Source: Phycisphaerales bacterium (GTDB lineage Bacteria; Planctomycetota; Phycisphaerae; Phycisphaerales; UBA1924). From it: a stretch of 64,000 nt of DNA. This document shows positions 23,335 through 32,064 of the stretch, piece after piece (the stretch's first letter is position 1; each line of letters opens with the position of its first letter). Position numbers and translations under genes: made by a program. The notes below the pieces were generated by a model that had not been told where the DNA came from, ran no database searches, and saw only the letters and a program-made list of their open reading frames with translations. The stretch covers positions 62,001-126,000 of the forward strand of contig JAIEUA010000003.1 of the NCBI GenBank assembly GCA_019744815.1. The letters run 5' to 3'.

Positions 23335-24774
23335 TTACACGTTGCCGAGTTTGTTGAGGCCGTTGAGGGCGGCGATCTTGTAGCACTCGGCGAGCGTCGG
23401 GTAGTTGAAGACCGTGTTGACGAAGTAGTCGGCCGTTGCCTTGAAGGCGATGGCGCACTGGCCGATGTGGACGAGCTCGGTGGCGTTGGTGCCGATGATG
23501 TGGACGCCCAGAACGGTCTTGCTCTCCTGGTGGATGAGCATCTTGAGCATGCCGATGTCGTCGCCCAGCAGTTGGCCGCGGGCGGTTTCCTTGTAGTAAG
23601 CGATGCCGGCTTCGTAGGGGATGGCGTCGGCGGTGAGTTTCTCTTCGGTCCAGCCGACGATGGAGATCTCGGGGATGGAGTAGATGCCGTAGGGCAGGAG
23701 GTTGTCGAAGTTGTCGCTGCGGTTGCCGAACATGTGGCAGGCGGCGAGGCGGCCCTGTTCCATCGAGGTGCTGGCAAGGGCGGGGAAGCCGATGACGTCG
23801 CCCGCGGCGTAGATGTGCGGGACGCTGGTCTGGTAGTTCTTATTGACGGTGATGCGGCCGCGGCTGTCGGCGGAGACGCCGGCGGCGGCGAGGTTCAGGC
23901 CGTCGGTGCAGCCCTGGCGACCGACGCAGTAGAGCAGCGAGTCGGCGGTGAGGGTTTTGCCGGATTCGAGCGTGGCCACGACGACGTGGCCGGTGTGTCC
24001 GGCGGGGCGCGGCGCTTTGGGATCGAGCTCTCGCTTGTCGATCTTGACGACCTTTTCGCCCAGGCGCAGCGTGACGCCGGCCTGACGGAGGTGGTACTGC
24101 AGGGCCTCGGTGATCTCTTTGTCGATGAAGTCGAGCAGGCGGTCGCGGCCTTCGATGAGGGTGACGCGGACGCCCAGGGCGGCGAGCATGGAGGCGTACT
24201 CGGTGCCGATGACGCCGCCGCCGACGACGATCATGGAGCGCGGCAGCGTCATGAGCTCCAGCAGGTCGTCGGAGGTCATGACCGTTTCGCGGTCGAAGGG
24301 GACGGACTTGGGGCTGGTGGGCTGGGTGCCGACGGCGATCAAGACGTTGTCGGCTTGGAGTTCTTCGGTGGCGTGAGCGCCGACGACGTCGATGGTCTTG
24401 GGGTCGCGGAATTGGCCGCGGCCGATGGCGGTGTGGATGCCGTTGCTGGCGAAGTGATCGCGGACGAGGTCGATCTCGGATTTGATGACCTTCTGGCAGG
24501 CCTGCATGAGGCTGGCGAAGGAGCCGCTGCGGGCCATGGTGTTCTTGGCGGCGGAGAAGTCGGCGATGGAGGGGGCGACGGTGGTGCGGCCGCCGAAGTC
24601 GAGGATGGCTTCGCGGAGGGCTTTGCTGGGGATGGTGCCGGTGTTGATGGCGACGCCGCCGAGGACCTCGCGCTGCTCGACGACGCAGACGGAGCGGCCG
24701 AGCTTGGCGGCCTGGATGGCGGCCTTCTGGCCCGCGGGGCCGGATCCGATCACGCACAGTTCAAACTTCCGCAT
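23335..24774 (-). CDS. sthA: Soluble (Si-specific) NAD(P) transhydrogenase
   Basis: This 479-residue flavoprotein belongs to the pyridine nucleotide-disulphide oxidoreductase fold. The FAD site is VIGSGPAGQKAAIQA, and the NAD(P) site is IVVGGGVIGTEYASMLAALG. The position of the redox disulphide reads AINTGTIPSKAL, with no cysteines, which separates SthA from lipoamide dehydrogenase and mercuric reductase. The dimer domain has VLGVHIIGTNATELVH. It balances NADPH against NADH. ATG 24774; a 415-bp repeat-filled gap separates it from divergent alaS. Confidence 0.9.
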   Translation of the reverse strand: MRKFELCVIGSGPAGQKAAIQAAKLGRSVCVVEQREVLGGVAINTGTIPSKALREAILDFGGRTTVAPSIADFSAAKNTMARSGSFASLMQACQKVIKSEIDLVRDHFASNGIHTAIGRGQFRDPKTIDVVGAHATEELQADNVLIAVGTQPTSPKSVPFDRETVMTSDDLLELMTLPRSMIVVGGGVIGTEYASMLAALGVRVTLIEGRDRLLDFIDKEITEALQYHLRQAGVTLRLGEKVVKIDKRELDPKAPRPAGHTGHVVVATLESGKTLTADSLLYCVGRQGCTDGLNLAAAGVSADSRGRITVNKNYQTSVPHIYAAGDVIGFPALASTSMEQGRLAACHMFGNRSDNFDNLLPYGIYSIPEISIVGWTEEKLTADAIPYEAGIAYYKETARGQLLGDDIGMLKMLIHQESKTVLGVHIIGTNATELVHIGQCAIAFKATADYFVNTVFNYPTLAECYKIAALNGLNKLGNV

Positions 24775-25189
24775 TGCACACTCCCGGTCGGCGAGCGTCG
24801 TTGGCTCGCCGCGGCGATCGATCCTTGAGGCGGTTCACCACGGACAACACAGAGTACACGGAGCGGGATCGGAAGGAAGCGGCGCCGCGGGGTGTTGTTT
24901 CGGGGTGCGGTGGCTGCATGCGGCTGGTGGGTGCTGGACCGGACGGTCTTGGTCTTCCTCGACGATCTCTGTGCACTCCGTGGTGAACGGCCCTCCACGA
25001 GATGTCCCGTCGCAGTATCGGTGATTCGGGTCCGTTGTGCTTGGAGACGGCGGGGTTTGCGCCCGCGGCCCGACCCTGAGCCCTCGAAAACCTATACTGG
25101 TTCGCCTGAGGCTTGGTGTTCGCGAGGACGCGGCCCGCAGGAACGACTTTCCACGTAGCCGGCTCGACGGACCGTGCCGGGATTGAACC
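24775..25189. other. Divergent intergenic region, repeat-filled
   Basis: This 415-bp gap holds a small hairpin (GGCGAGC 24790-24796 / GCTCGCC 24804-24810) near sthA and the large inverted repeat 24832-24990. About 200 bp in front of alaS lack any repeat I recognise. Promoters for both sthA and alaS must lie here. A TATACT at about 25095 is a possible -10 element but has no convincing -35. No T-box or riboswitch structure is apparent. Confidence 0.5.
24832..24990. repeat. Family E long inverted repeat
   Basis: The left arm (from 24832) contains GGTTCACCACGGACAACACA and the right arm (24965-24990) contains GTGCACTCCGTGGTGAACGG. Their shared core is GTTCACCACGGA with ACACAGAG next to it, separated by about 100 bp. 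Such CACCACGGA/ACACAGAG repeats are often mistaken for short ORFs rich in Thr and Glu. No transposase is present. Confidence 0.7.
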
Positions 25190-28100
25190 ATGACGCTGAC
25201 CAGCCACGCCATCCGCAAGACCTTCATCGAGTTCTTCCGCACCAAGGGCGGCACCGGGGCCTTCGCGGCCGGGCACACGTTCATCCCCAGTTCGCCCGCC
25301 GTGCCGGTGGACGACCCGACTTTGCTCTTCACCAACGCGGGGATGAACCAGTTCAAGCCGATCTTCCTAGGGCAGGCGGCCCCGGACACGCCGCTGGGCA
25401 AGCTGAAGCGAGCGGTGAACAGCCAGAAGTGCATTCGGGCGGGCGGCAAGCACAACGACCTTGAGGACGTGGGCAAGGACACGTACCACCACACGTTCTT
25501 CGAGATGCTGGGCAACTGGTCGTTCGGCGACTACTTCAAGGAGGAAGCGATCGACTGGGCGTGGGAGCTCTTGACGCAGGTCTATCACATCCCCGCGGAC
25601 CGGTTGTACGTGACGTACTTCGAGGGGGCGCCGAAGCTGGGGCTGGAGCCGGACCTTGAGACCAAGCAGTTGTGGATGAAGTACCTGCCCGAGAGCCGTG
25701 TGCTGCCGGGCGTGTTCAAGGACAACTTCTGGGAGATGGGCGAGACCGGGCCGTGCGGGCCTTGCACGGAGATTCACTTTGATCGCATCGGCGACCGCGA
25801 TGCGGCGAAGCTGGTGAACACGGGCGACCCGGACGTGCTGGAGATCTGGAACAACGTCTTTATTCAGTACGAGCGGATGGAGGGCGGCGGGCTGCGGCCG
25901 CTGCCGGCGAAGCACGTCGATACGGGTATGGGCCTGGAGCGGCTGGTGAGCGTGCTGCAGAACGTCCGCAGCAACTACGACACGGACGTGTTCGCGCCGA
26001 TCTTTGTCGCCATCGAGCGGGCCACGGGCGCGCGCGAGTACCGCGGCAAGCTGGGTGATGCGGACGAGGGCAACATCGATACGGCGTACCGCGTGATCGC
26101 GGACCACATCCGCTGTCTGACGTTTGCGATCACCGACGGGGCGGTGCCGAGCAATGTCGGGCGCGGGTATGTGCTGCGGCGGATTCTGCGTCGTGCTGTT
26201 CGGTACGGGCGGCAGATGCTTGGTGCGAAGCCCGGGTTCTTCGCCGGGCTGGTGCCGGTGATCGTGGAGCACATGGGCGATGCGTTCCCGGAACTTCGCC
26301 GCGACCCCAAGAAGGTCGAGAAGATCATCCTCGAAGAGGAAGAGTCGTTCGGGCGCACGCTCGATCGCGGGATGACGCTGTTCTACAAGACGGCGCTCGA
26401 CACGATCGGGACGACCGTCGGTGCGACGGAGGGGGCGGTCGACACGACCGGATTCGCGGCGATCCGCCACGCGGCGGCGACGGGGCCGGACCGGTTCTCG
26501 ATCCTGCGGCACTTTGTGCAGACCAAGTGTCCGAAGAAGCCGACGATCTCGGGTGCGGATGCGTTCAAGCTCTATGACACCTACGGCTTCCCGATCGACC
26601 TGACCACGCTGATGGCCGAGGAGATCGGGATCGCGGTGGATGTCGGGGGCTTCGAGGCCGAGCAGAAGAAGGCGGCGGAACTGAGCCGCTCGGCGGGGCA
26701 GAAGGAAGGCGAGAAGCAGATCACGCTCGACGGCGACGGCGTCGCGCGGGTGATGCGGCTGGGGATCGCGCCGACCGACGACTCGCACAAGTTCGATCAC
26801 ACGATGATCAAGGCGCATGTGAAGGCGATCTGGAATGGCTCGTCGCTTGATGAGTCGTCCAAGCCGGTCTTCAACCACAAGACGCAGGTGGGCGTGATCC
26901 TCGACAAGACGTGCTTCTATGCGACGATGGGCGGGCAGGAGTGCGACGCGGGCGAGATCGAGGTCATCGGCGAGACCAAGACCTCGGCCAGCGACAAGCA
27001 CGACGGCGGACGCTTCCGGGTGGAGTCGGTCGCGACCTACGGCGGGTACGTGCTGCACGTCGGTGTCGTGACCCACGGCGAGATCCGCGTGGGCGACACG
27101 GTGGCGCTGCATGTTGAGAAATCACGGCGTCATGGCACGGCGTCCAACCACACCTCGACGCACCTGGTGAACTTCGCGCTGCGGAAGCTGCTTGGAGACG
27201 GCGTCGATCAGAAGGGCTCGCACGTCGCGCAGGATCGGTTCCGCTTCGACTTCTCGCACAATCAGCCGGTGGCGCCGGAAGAACTCGGCTCGGCCGAGGC
27301 GATCGTGCGCGAGCAGATCAAGCAGAATCTCACGGTGTACGCACAGCCTGCGCCGCTGACGGCGGCGAAACAGATCAGCGGCCTGCGCGCTGTGTTCGGC
27401 GAGACGTACCCGGACCCGGTGCGGGTGGTCTCGATCGGGCAGCCGGTGCCGGACCTGCTGGAATCCGCGGGCAATCCTGGCTGGCGCGAGATCTCGATCG
27501 AGTTCTGCGGCGGCACGCATGTGGCGAGCACGAGCGAGATCGGCGCGTTCGCGATCGTGAGCGAAGAGGCTGTTGCCAAGGGTGTGCGGCGTGTGACGGC
27601 GCTGTCGGGCAAGAAGGCGGAGGAGGCGATCCACGCCGCGGATTCGGCGGAGGCGAGGATCAAGTCGATCGGGCTCTTGCCGGATGATCGGCTGTCGAAC
27701 GAGGTGCCGGGCTTGCTGAAGCTGCTCGACGACGGCGTGATGCCGGCGTCGCGGAAGGCCGCGCTTCGGGCGATGATCGTGAAGCTGCAGGACCGGGCCA
27801 AGGACGCGGCGAAGGTTGCGTCGGCCGGGCGGATGGCCGAGGCGGTGCGGGAGGCGAAGGTGCTCGCCGAGTCGGCGCAGATGGCGAACCAGAACGTGAT
27901 TGTGGGCTCGATCGAGGCTGGCGATGATCGCAACGCGCTCAACGCCGCGGTGGCGGTGGTGCGCGAGGCGAACCCGCGCTCGGCGATCATGATCTTCAGC
28001 GTCGATCACCCGACGTCGAAGGTGTCGATCAACGCGAGCGTGCCGGATGCCCTGATCCAGAAGGGGCTGAAGGCGGGCGATTGGCTGCGCGAGGCCGCCG

Positions 28101-28222
28101 CGGTGGTGGGGGGCAAGGGTGGCGGCAAGCCGGACAATGCTCAGGGCGGCGGGACCGACGCGAGCAAGATCAAGGAAGCGATCATGGCGGCACGGGCCGC
28201 GGCGATGCGGGTGTTGCACTGA
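25190..28222 (+). CDS. alaS: Alanyl-tRNA synthetase
   Basis: This enzyme of 1010 residues charges tRNA-Ala and edits Ser/Gly errors. The class II catalytic core occupies about 1-450 (FTNAGMNQFKPIFLG, KCIRAGGKHNDLEDVGKDTY, GPCGPCTEIHFD, TGMGLERL). The editing domain zinc site is HTSTH near residue 655 with CGGTH near residue 772. The C-terminal oligomerisation domain ends in GGKGGGKPDNAQGGG. It is longer than the common 870-900 residues, with additional sequence around residues 395-470 and in the editing region. It precedes the ATP synthase genes by 12 nt and may share their transcript. Confidence 0.96.
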   Translation: MTLTSHAIRKTFIEFFRTKGGTGAFAAGHTFIPSSPAVPVDDPTLLFTNAGMNQFKPIFLGQAAPDTPLGKLKRAVNSQKCIRAGGKHNDLEDVGKDTYHHTFFEMLGNWSFGDYFKEEAIDWAWELLTQVYHIPADRLYVTYFEGAPKLGLEPDLETKQLWMKYLPESRVLPGVFKDNFWEMGETGPCGPCTEIHFDRIGDRDAAKLVNTGDPDVLEIWNNVFIQYERMEGGGLRPLPAKHVDTGMGLERLVSVLQNVRSNYDTDVFAPIFVAIERATGAREYRGKLGDADEGNIDTAYRVIADHIRCLTFAITDGAVPSNVGRGYVLRRILRRAVRYGRQMLGAKPGFFAGLVPVIVEHMGDAFPELRRDPKKVEKIILEEEESFGRTLDRGMTLFYKTALDTIGTTVGATEGAVDTTGFAAIRHAAATGPDRFSILRHFVQTKCPKKPTISGADAFKLYDTYGFPIDLTTLMAEEIGIAVDVGGFEAEQKKAAELSRSAGQKEGEKQITLDGDGVARVMRLGIAPTDDSHKFDHTMIKAHVKAIWNGSSLDESSKPVFNHKTQVGVILDKTCFYATMGGQECDAGEIEVIGETKTSASDKHDGGRFRVESVATYGGYVLHVGVVTHGEIRVGDTVALHVEKSRRHGTASNHTSTHLVNFALRKLLGDGVDQKGSHVAQDRFRFDFSHNQPVAPEELGSAEAIVREQIKQNLTVYAQPAPLTAAKQISGLRAVFGETYPDPVRVVSIGQPVPDLLESAGNPGWREISIEFCGGTHVASTSEIGAFAIVSEEAVAKGVRRVTALSGKKAEEAIHAADSAEARIKSIGLLPDDRLSNEVPGLLKLLDDGVMPASRKAALRAMIVKLQDRAKDAAKVASAGRMAEAVREAKVLAESAQMANQNVIVGSIEAGDDRNALNAAVAVVREANPRSAIMIFSVDHPTSKVSINASVPDALIQKGLKAGDWLREAAAVVGGKGGGKPDNAQGGGTDASKIKEAIMAARAAAMRVLH

Positions 28223-28234
28223 TCGGAGAGCCTG

Positions 28235-28633
28235 ATGGCCGATGCCCGAGATCCCGATGCCTCCCCGCAGTCCGACCAACAGCCGGACCCGCTGTTCCAC
28301 CCGCGGACGCCGGAGAATGACCCGAGCTTGCGGATCCCTGAGCTGTTGCAGCAGCCGGTTCGCCACCCCTCTTTGGATCGCAAGCCGCGGTCGGATCTTG
28401 GTGGACTTGGGGATCTGATGAAGGCCTTGGCGATCGGGGTGGACTTCCTCGCGACGGCGGCGGCGGGTGCGTTGCTGGGTTGGGGATTCGACTGGTGGAT
28501 GGGCTGGACGAATCGCGGGCTCTTGATTGGCCTGGGTATCGGGTTCGCCTATGGCACGGTGCGGCTGCTGCAGCGGACGGCCCGTGATGAGGCCGAGTCG
28601 AAAGCCGGTGGGAAGCCTGGTTCGCGCGGGTGA
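28235..28633 (+). CDS. AtpZ/AtpI-family ATP synthase accessory protein
   Basis: This 132-residue protein has a polar, Pro-rich N-terminal half and then two hydrophobic segments (ALAIGVDFLATAAAGALLGW, GLLIGLGIGFAYGTVRLL) joined by GFDWWMGWTNRG. That is the layout of AtpZ, a two-helix protein encoded at the head of many atp operons and linked to ring assembly or divalent cation handling. It is 12 nt after alaS and 225 nt before the next membrane gene. AtpZ is my preference over AtpI. Confidence 0.75.
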   Translation: MADARDPDASPQSDQQPDPLFHPRTPENDPSLRIPELLQQPVRHPSLDRKPRSDLGGLGDLMKALAIGVDFLATAAAGALLGWGFDWWMGWTNRGLLIGLGIGFAYGTVRLLQRTARDEAESKAGGKPGSRG

Positions 28634-28858
28634 CGGGGCGGGCTCGAAGAGGCGTTTTCCGGGCCGGGTTTTCGTTCGGGGCACTCGCCCTGCGGTTGGG
28701 CCCGACCTAACATCCCGCCCCTCCAAGGGCCGCGGCCGCAGCGATGAGAACGGGGCTTTGTTCGGTGCTCCGATCTTGGATGTTGTGCCCGACACCCGAC
28801 GGGGGATGTGTTGACGCCGCTGCTCGTTCTGTCGCGACCGTTGTCACCCTCCGTTGTC

Positions 28859-29287
28859 ATGAACGCCGCTATCCGAGAGCCTATTTCCCGCGGAGTGTTC
28901 TCGATCACGATGCTGATCGCGACGCTGGTGGCGCTGTTGGCGGCGGTGGGCGCGGTGATGGGTGTGGGTGCTGGCACGGACGTGGCGACGATGGTGGGCG
29001 GGTTCGTGGTGCTGGCAGGGCTTGTGTCGCTCTTGACGCTGATCGGACCGCCGCTGATCCCGCACGAGTACTGGGGCATGGCGGTGCTGGCGGTGTCGGG
29101 CGTGCGGACGATGCTGGCGCTTGGGGCGATGCTGGTGCTGATCGAAGTGGCCGGGTTCGACCGGCGGGGTGTGGTGTTTGGTGTTCTGAGCGGCACGGCG
29201 ATCCTGATGATCGCTGAGGCCGCTGTTGCCGTGATCCTTCTCAACAAGCGCGAGCGTGCTCATGCCGCGCTTCGGAGTGTGTCGTGA
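28859..29287 (+). CDS. Four-helix membrane protein in the AtpI position
   Basis: This 142-residue protein has four hydrophobic segments (ITMLIATLVALLAAVGAVMG, MVGGFVVLAGLVSLLTLIG, MAVLAVSGVRTMLALGAMLV, ILMIAEAAVAVILL). It sits directly before atpB, where AtpI is normally found, and its TGA stop overlaps the atpB start. Sequence similarity to AtpI is not obvious to me. I take ATG 28859 (MNAAIREPISRG); GTG 28808 would add 17 residues. Probable role: c-ring assembly helper, by position only. Confidence 0.6.
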   Translation: MNAAIREPISRGVFSITMLIATLVALLAAVGAVMGVGAGTDVATMVGGFVVLAGLVSLLTLIGPPLIPHEYWGMAVLAVSGVRTMLALGAMLVLIEVAGFDRRGVVFGVLSGTAILMIAEAAVAVILLNKRERAHAALRSVS

Positions 29288-30249
29288 TGTCCGTTCTGGC
29301 GACCTTGCACGATTGCCTGACGCCCGCCACCTACCTGCTCGCAGCGGCGAGCCCGGCGGATCACGTCTACAACCACACCTTCATCAAGAACGACGACGGC
29401 TGGTGGCTGTGGTCCGGCAACCAGGGCAACCTGGTGCTGAGCATGCTGATCCTGATGGTCGTCGGCCCGTGGGTCGCGTCGCGGGTGAGCACGGGCCCGG
29501 AGAGCCAGGGCACGGACCGCTATGTGACGGGCAACAAGTTCGCCCACATGATCGAGGTGGTGTGCCACTACCTGCGTGAAGAGGTCGTTCGTCCGCTCCT
29601 GGGCGATCGCACCAACAAGCTCATGCCGTTCCTGTGGACGATCTTCTTCTTCATCTGGGTGAACAACCTCTTGGGCCTGGTTCCGATCCTGGACCTGGCG
29701 CACCTCGTCAACAGCAACTGGAAGGACGCGCACGCGACCCCGATCGGCGGCACGGCGACCCAGAACATCTGGGTGACCGCAGTCCTCGCGATCGTGGCCT
29801 GTATCTTCTTCAACCTGCAGGCGATCAAGCGGCTGGGCATCGGCGGCTACTTCGGGCACATGACCGCGGGCGCTCCGTTCCCGGCCTCGATCCTGATCTT
29901 CTTCCTGGAGCTGGCCAGCCAGCTCGTCATCAAGCCCTTCGCCCTGGCGATGCGTCTGTTCGCGAACATGACGGCCGGGCACATCCTGCTCGCCACGCTG
30001 TTCTCGTTCGCGGGCATGGTGGTGGGCAAGGGCTTCCTGATCCAGGGTCCGGTGACGCTCATCTCGGTGGTCGGCGGCTTTGGCATCATGCTGCTCGAGC
30101 TGTTCGTCGCGACGATGCAGGCGTTTGTCTTCATGTTCCTCACCACAGTCTTTATCGCGCTCATGGATCACCATGATCACGATCACGAGCACGGCCATGA
30201 TCACGAGCACGGCCATGCCAAGGGACACGAGCACGCCGCGGCCCACTAG
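29287..30249 (+). CDS. atpB: ATP synthase Fo subunit a
   Basis: This 320-residue stator subunit forms the proton half-channels with the c-ring. The essential Arg is in the segment KPFALAMRLFANMTAGH, and the final helices match the family. ATG 29287 overlaps the upstream stop (TGATG); GTG 29284 is equally possible. The C-terminus carries an unusual tail with 12 histidines in the last 28 residues (HHDHDHEHGHDHEHGH), which could bind metal ions. It opens a run of atpB, atpE, atpF and atpH. Confidence 0.95.
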   Translation: MSVLATLHDCLTPATYLLAAASPADHVYNHTFIKNDDGWWLWSGNQGNLVLSMLILMVVGPWVASRVSTGPESQGTDRYVTGNKFAHMIEVVCHYLREEVVRPLLGDRTNKLMPFLWTIFFFIWVNNLLGLVPILDLAHLVNSNWKDAHATPIGGTATQNIWVTAVLAIVACIFFNLQAIKRLGIGGYFGHMTAGAPFPASILIFFLELASQLVIKPFALAMRLFANMTAGHILLATLFSFAGMVVGKGFLIQGPVTLISVVGGFGIMLLELFVATMQAFVFMFLTTVFIALMDHHDHDHEHGHDHEHGHAKGHEHAAAH

Positions 30250-30342
30250 CCGCGTCGGAATGCGTGCAGACGGTCCCATCCCGTTCGGCGGCGACGCTGG
30301 GCGGTGTAGAGAACTCGCGAGTGTTTTGAAGGGATGTATCGA

Positions 30343-30663
30343 ATGAAGAGCTTCATCATCAAGGCCGCGGCTCTGTCCGCTCTCGCTCTCGCCTCCACCC
30401 CGGCCCTCGCCGAGCCCGTCGCTGGCGCCGCAGGCGCTGTTGCCGCGGGCGCGTCGCTGGGCAAGGGTCTGGCCGTTCTGGGTGGCGGCGTCGCCATCCT
30501 GGGCGCCGGTATCGGCATCGGTCTGATCGGCAAGGGCGCGACCGAGTCGATGGCTCGCCAGCCCGAGATCGCCGGCAAGATCCAGACCGCCGGCATCATT
30601 CTGGCGGTGTTCATCGAAGGTGCGACGCTGTTCGCCGTCGCCGCCGGCTTCCTCGCCGCCTAA
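30343..30663 (+). CDS. atpE: ATP synthase Fo subunit c
   Basis: This 106-residue proteolipid has a Sec-like N-terminal signal (SFIIKAAALSALALASTPALA) ahead of the two ring helices. Helix 1 has the glycine zipper GGGVAILGAGIGIG, the loop is ESMARQPE, and helix 2 carries the ion-binding Glu in AVFIEGATLFAV. The residues typical of Na+ rings are not evident, so H+ is more likely. Start ATG 30343 is favoured because GAAGGG ends 9 nt upstream; that site is too close to serve ATG 30334. Confidence 0.93.
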   Translation: MKSFIIKAAALSALALASTPALAEPVAGAAGAVAAGASLGKGLAVLGGGVAILGAGIGIGLIGKGATESMARQPEIAGKIQTAGIILAVFIEGATLFAVAAGFLAA

Positions 30664-30749
30664 GTCTCGAACAACCCTCCGCCGCGTCCGAACAGGGCGC
30701 GTCGGGGCTTGCTTTCTATCGTGACTCGGAATCTTCAGGAGTGATTCGC

Positions 30750-31346
30750 ATGCTCGCTCTTCGCATGAACCGCCTTCTGCTCGCCGCCGGCACCGCGCTG
30801 GTGATGCTCCCGACCTTGGCCCTTGCCTCGGAAGAGGCGGTCGGCGCCATCCCGACCGTGAAGCAGGGCTTCGCGACGGGTGTCACGGCCCTCATCGTCT
30901 TCGCGATCACGGCCGCCTTCCTCGGTACGGTCGTGTGGCCCAAGATCAGCCAGGGCCTCGACGACCGGGCGAACAAGATCAAGAGCGAGATCGAGGCGGC
31001 CGAGCAGGCCCGCAAGCAGGCCAAGGACGCGCTGGAGGAGTACCAGAAGTCGCTGGCCCAGGCCCGCGCCGAGGCCGCCAAGATGATCGAGGCGACCAAG
31101 GCCCAGCAGAACCAGCTCGCCGCCGACCTGAAGGCCAAGAGCGAGATCGAGCTCAACGCGATGCGTGAGCGTGCGATGAAGGAGATTGACCAGGCCAAGC
31201 GTGCCGCGGTGTCCGAGCTGTACGCCGACGCGACGAACCTGGCGACCATGGTCGCTGGCAAGATCCTCAAGCGTGAGATCAATGCTCAGGACCAGCAGCG
31301 TCTCGTCGAGGAGAGCCTCGGCCAGCTGCAGTCGATGCGGAACTGA
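30750..31346 (+). CDS. atpF: ATP synthase Fo subunit b
   Basis: This 198-residue peripheral-stalk subunit has an N-terminal stretch resembling a signal peptide (MNRLLLAAGTALVMLPTL, then ALASEEA), a membrane helix (VTALIVFAITAAFLGTVVWP) and a long charged coiled coil (about 75-170). Start ATG 30750 is set by AGGAG 9 nt upstream (30736-30740). As with atpE, an apparent cleavable signal precedes the usual membrane helix. It links to delta, encoded by the next gene. Confidence 0.93.
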   Translation: MLALRMNRLLLAAGTALVMLPTLALASEEAVGAIPTVKQGFATGVTALIVFAITAAFLGTVVWPKISQGLDDRANKIKSEIEAAEQARKQAKDALEEYQKSLAQARAEAAKMIEATKAQQNQLAADLKAKSEIELNAMRERAMKEIDQAKRAAVSELYADATNLATMVAGKILKREINAQDQQRLVEESLGQLQSMRN

Positions 31347-31422
31347 GGAAGGGATGAGGTCTTAGGACTGAGGTCCTAGGGCTTCGAAATCAGAGCGGAC
31401 GCGTTCCTGAGTGCCTTGATTT

Positions 31423-31453
31423 GCCCTTTGGCCCTTTGCGATTTGAGCTTTTC
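31423..31453 (+). repeat. Octamer pair and TTTGAGC tract before atpH
   Basis: GCCCTTTG occurs twice in tandem (31423-31438) and is followed by CGATTTGAGCTTTTC, ending 3 nt before the atpH ATG. TTTGAGCTTT tracts also occur at 9287 and 20086 (opposite strand). It occupies the place of a Shine-Dalgarno. Confidence 0.5.
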
Positions 31454-31455
31454 TT

Positions 31456-32064
31456 ATGCCCCTCACCCAAGCCAAGCCCGATGCTCTCGCCAACGTCTAC
31501 GCCAAGAGCCTCTACCACGAGGCCTTTGCCGAGGGCGGCCGCCAGAAGGTCGAGGCCATCCAGGGCCAGCTCGAGGACTTCCTTGAACTGACCCGTCAGG
31601 ACAAGGCTCTCAACGAGTTCCTGGCCTCGCGGGTGATCCCCGCGGCCCAGCGTGGTGCGGCGTTGCACAAGGCCCTTGAGGGCCGCGTCGACGATCTGCT
31701 GCGGCGCTTCCTGCTGGTTCTCAATGACAAGGCCCGGCTCGCTCACCTCATCCCGATCGCCGCGGCGTACGACCAGGTCGTGCAGCAGCAGTTCGGTCGC
31801 GTCGAGGTGGATGTGATCACCGCCGCCCCTCTGGAGCAGAGCAGCGTCGGTGCCGTTCGCGAGCGGCTCGGGAACGCTCTGGGCAAGGAAGTCGTGGTGC
31901 ACACGTACACCGACGCGACCATGATCGGCGGCGTGAAGTTCCGCATCGGCGATCAGCTCATCGACGCCAGCGTCCAGACCAGCCTCCGCAAGATGCGAGA
32001 TCAATTGGCCAACCAGGGCAACTCGGCGGTCCGCGGCAAGATCGATCGGATCATCGGGCAGTAA
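31456..32064 (+). CDS. atpH: ATP synthase F1 subunit delta
   Basis: This 202-residue subunit connects F1 to the peripheral stalk. The N-terminal helical domain (ALANVYAKSLYHEAFAEGG) and the C-terminal signature GGVKFRIGDQLIDASVQTSL are typical of delta/OSCP. In most bacteria atpA, atpG, atpD and atpC follow directly. Here a strong terminator comes within 80 nt, and the next gene is on the other strand, so the catalytic F1 genes must lie elsewhere. Confidence 0.94.
   Translation: MPLTQAKPDALANVYAKSLYHEAFAEGGRQKVEAIQGQLEDFLELTRQDKALNEFLASRVIPAAQRGAALHKALEGRVDDLLRRFLLVLNDKARLAHLIPIAAAYDQVVQQQFGRVEVDVITAAPLEQSSVGAVRERLGNALGKEVVVHTYTDATMIGGVKFRIGDQLIDASVQTSLRKMRDQLANQGNSAVRGKIDRIIGQ

Noticed and set aside
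25095..25100. TATACT as a promoter for alaS
   Set aside because: No -35 element at a proper distance; kept only as a remark.
24775..25189. Small Thr/Glu-rich ORFs (TEYTERDRKE type) before alaS
   Set aside because: They are translations of the family E inverted repeat, have no ribosome-binding site and occur on both strands.
28634..28858. An extra gene between the AtpZ-like and AtpI-position genes
   Set aside because: Frames there are Arg/Gly-rich, lack a ribosome-binding site and show no family motif.
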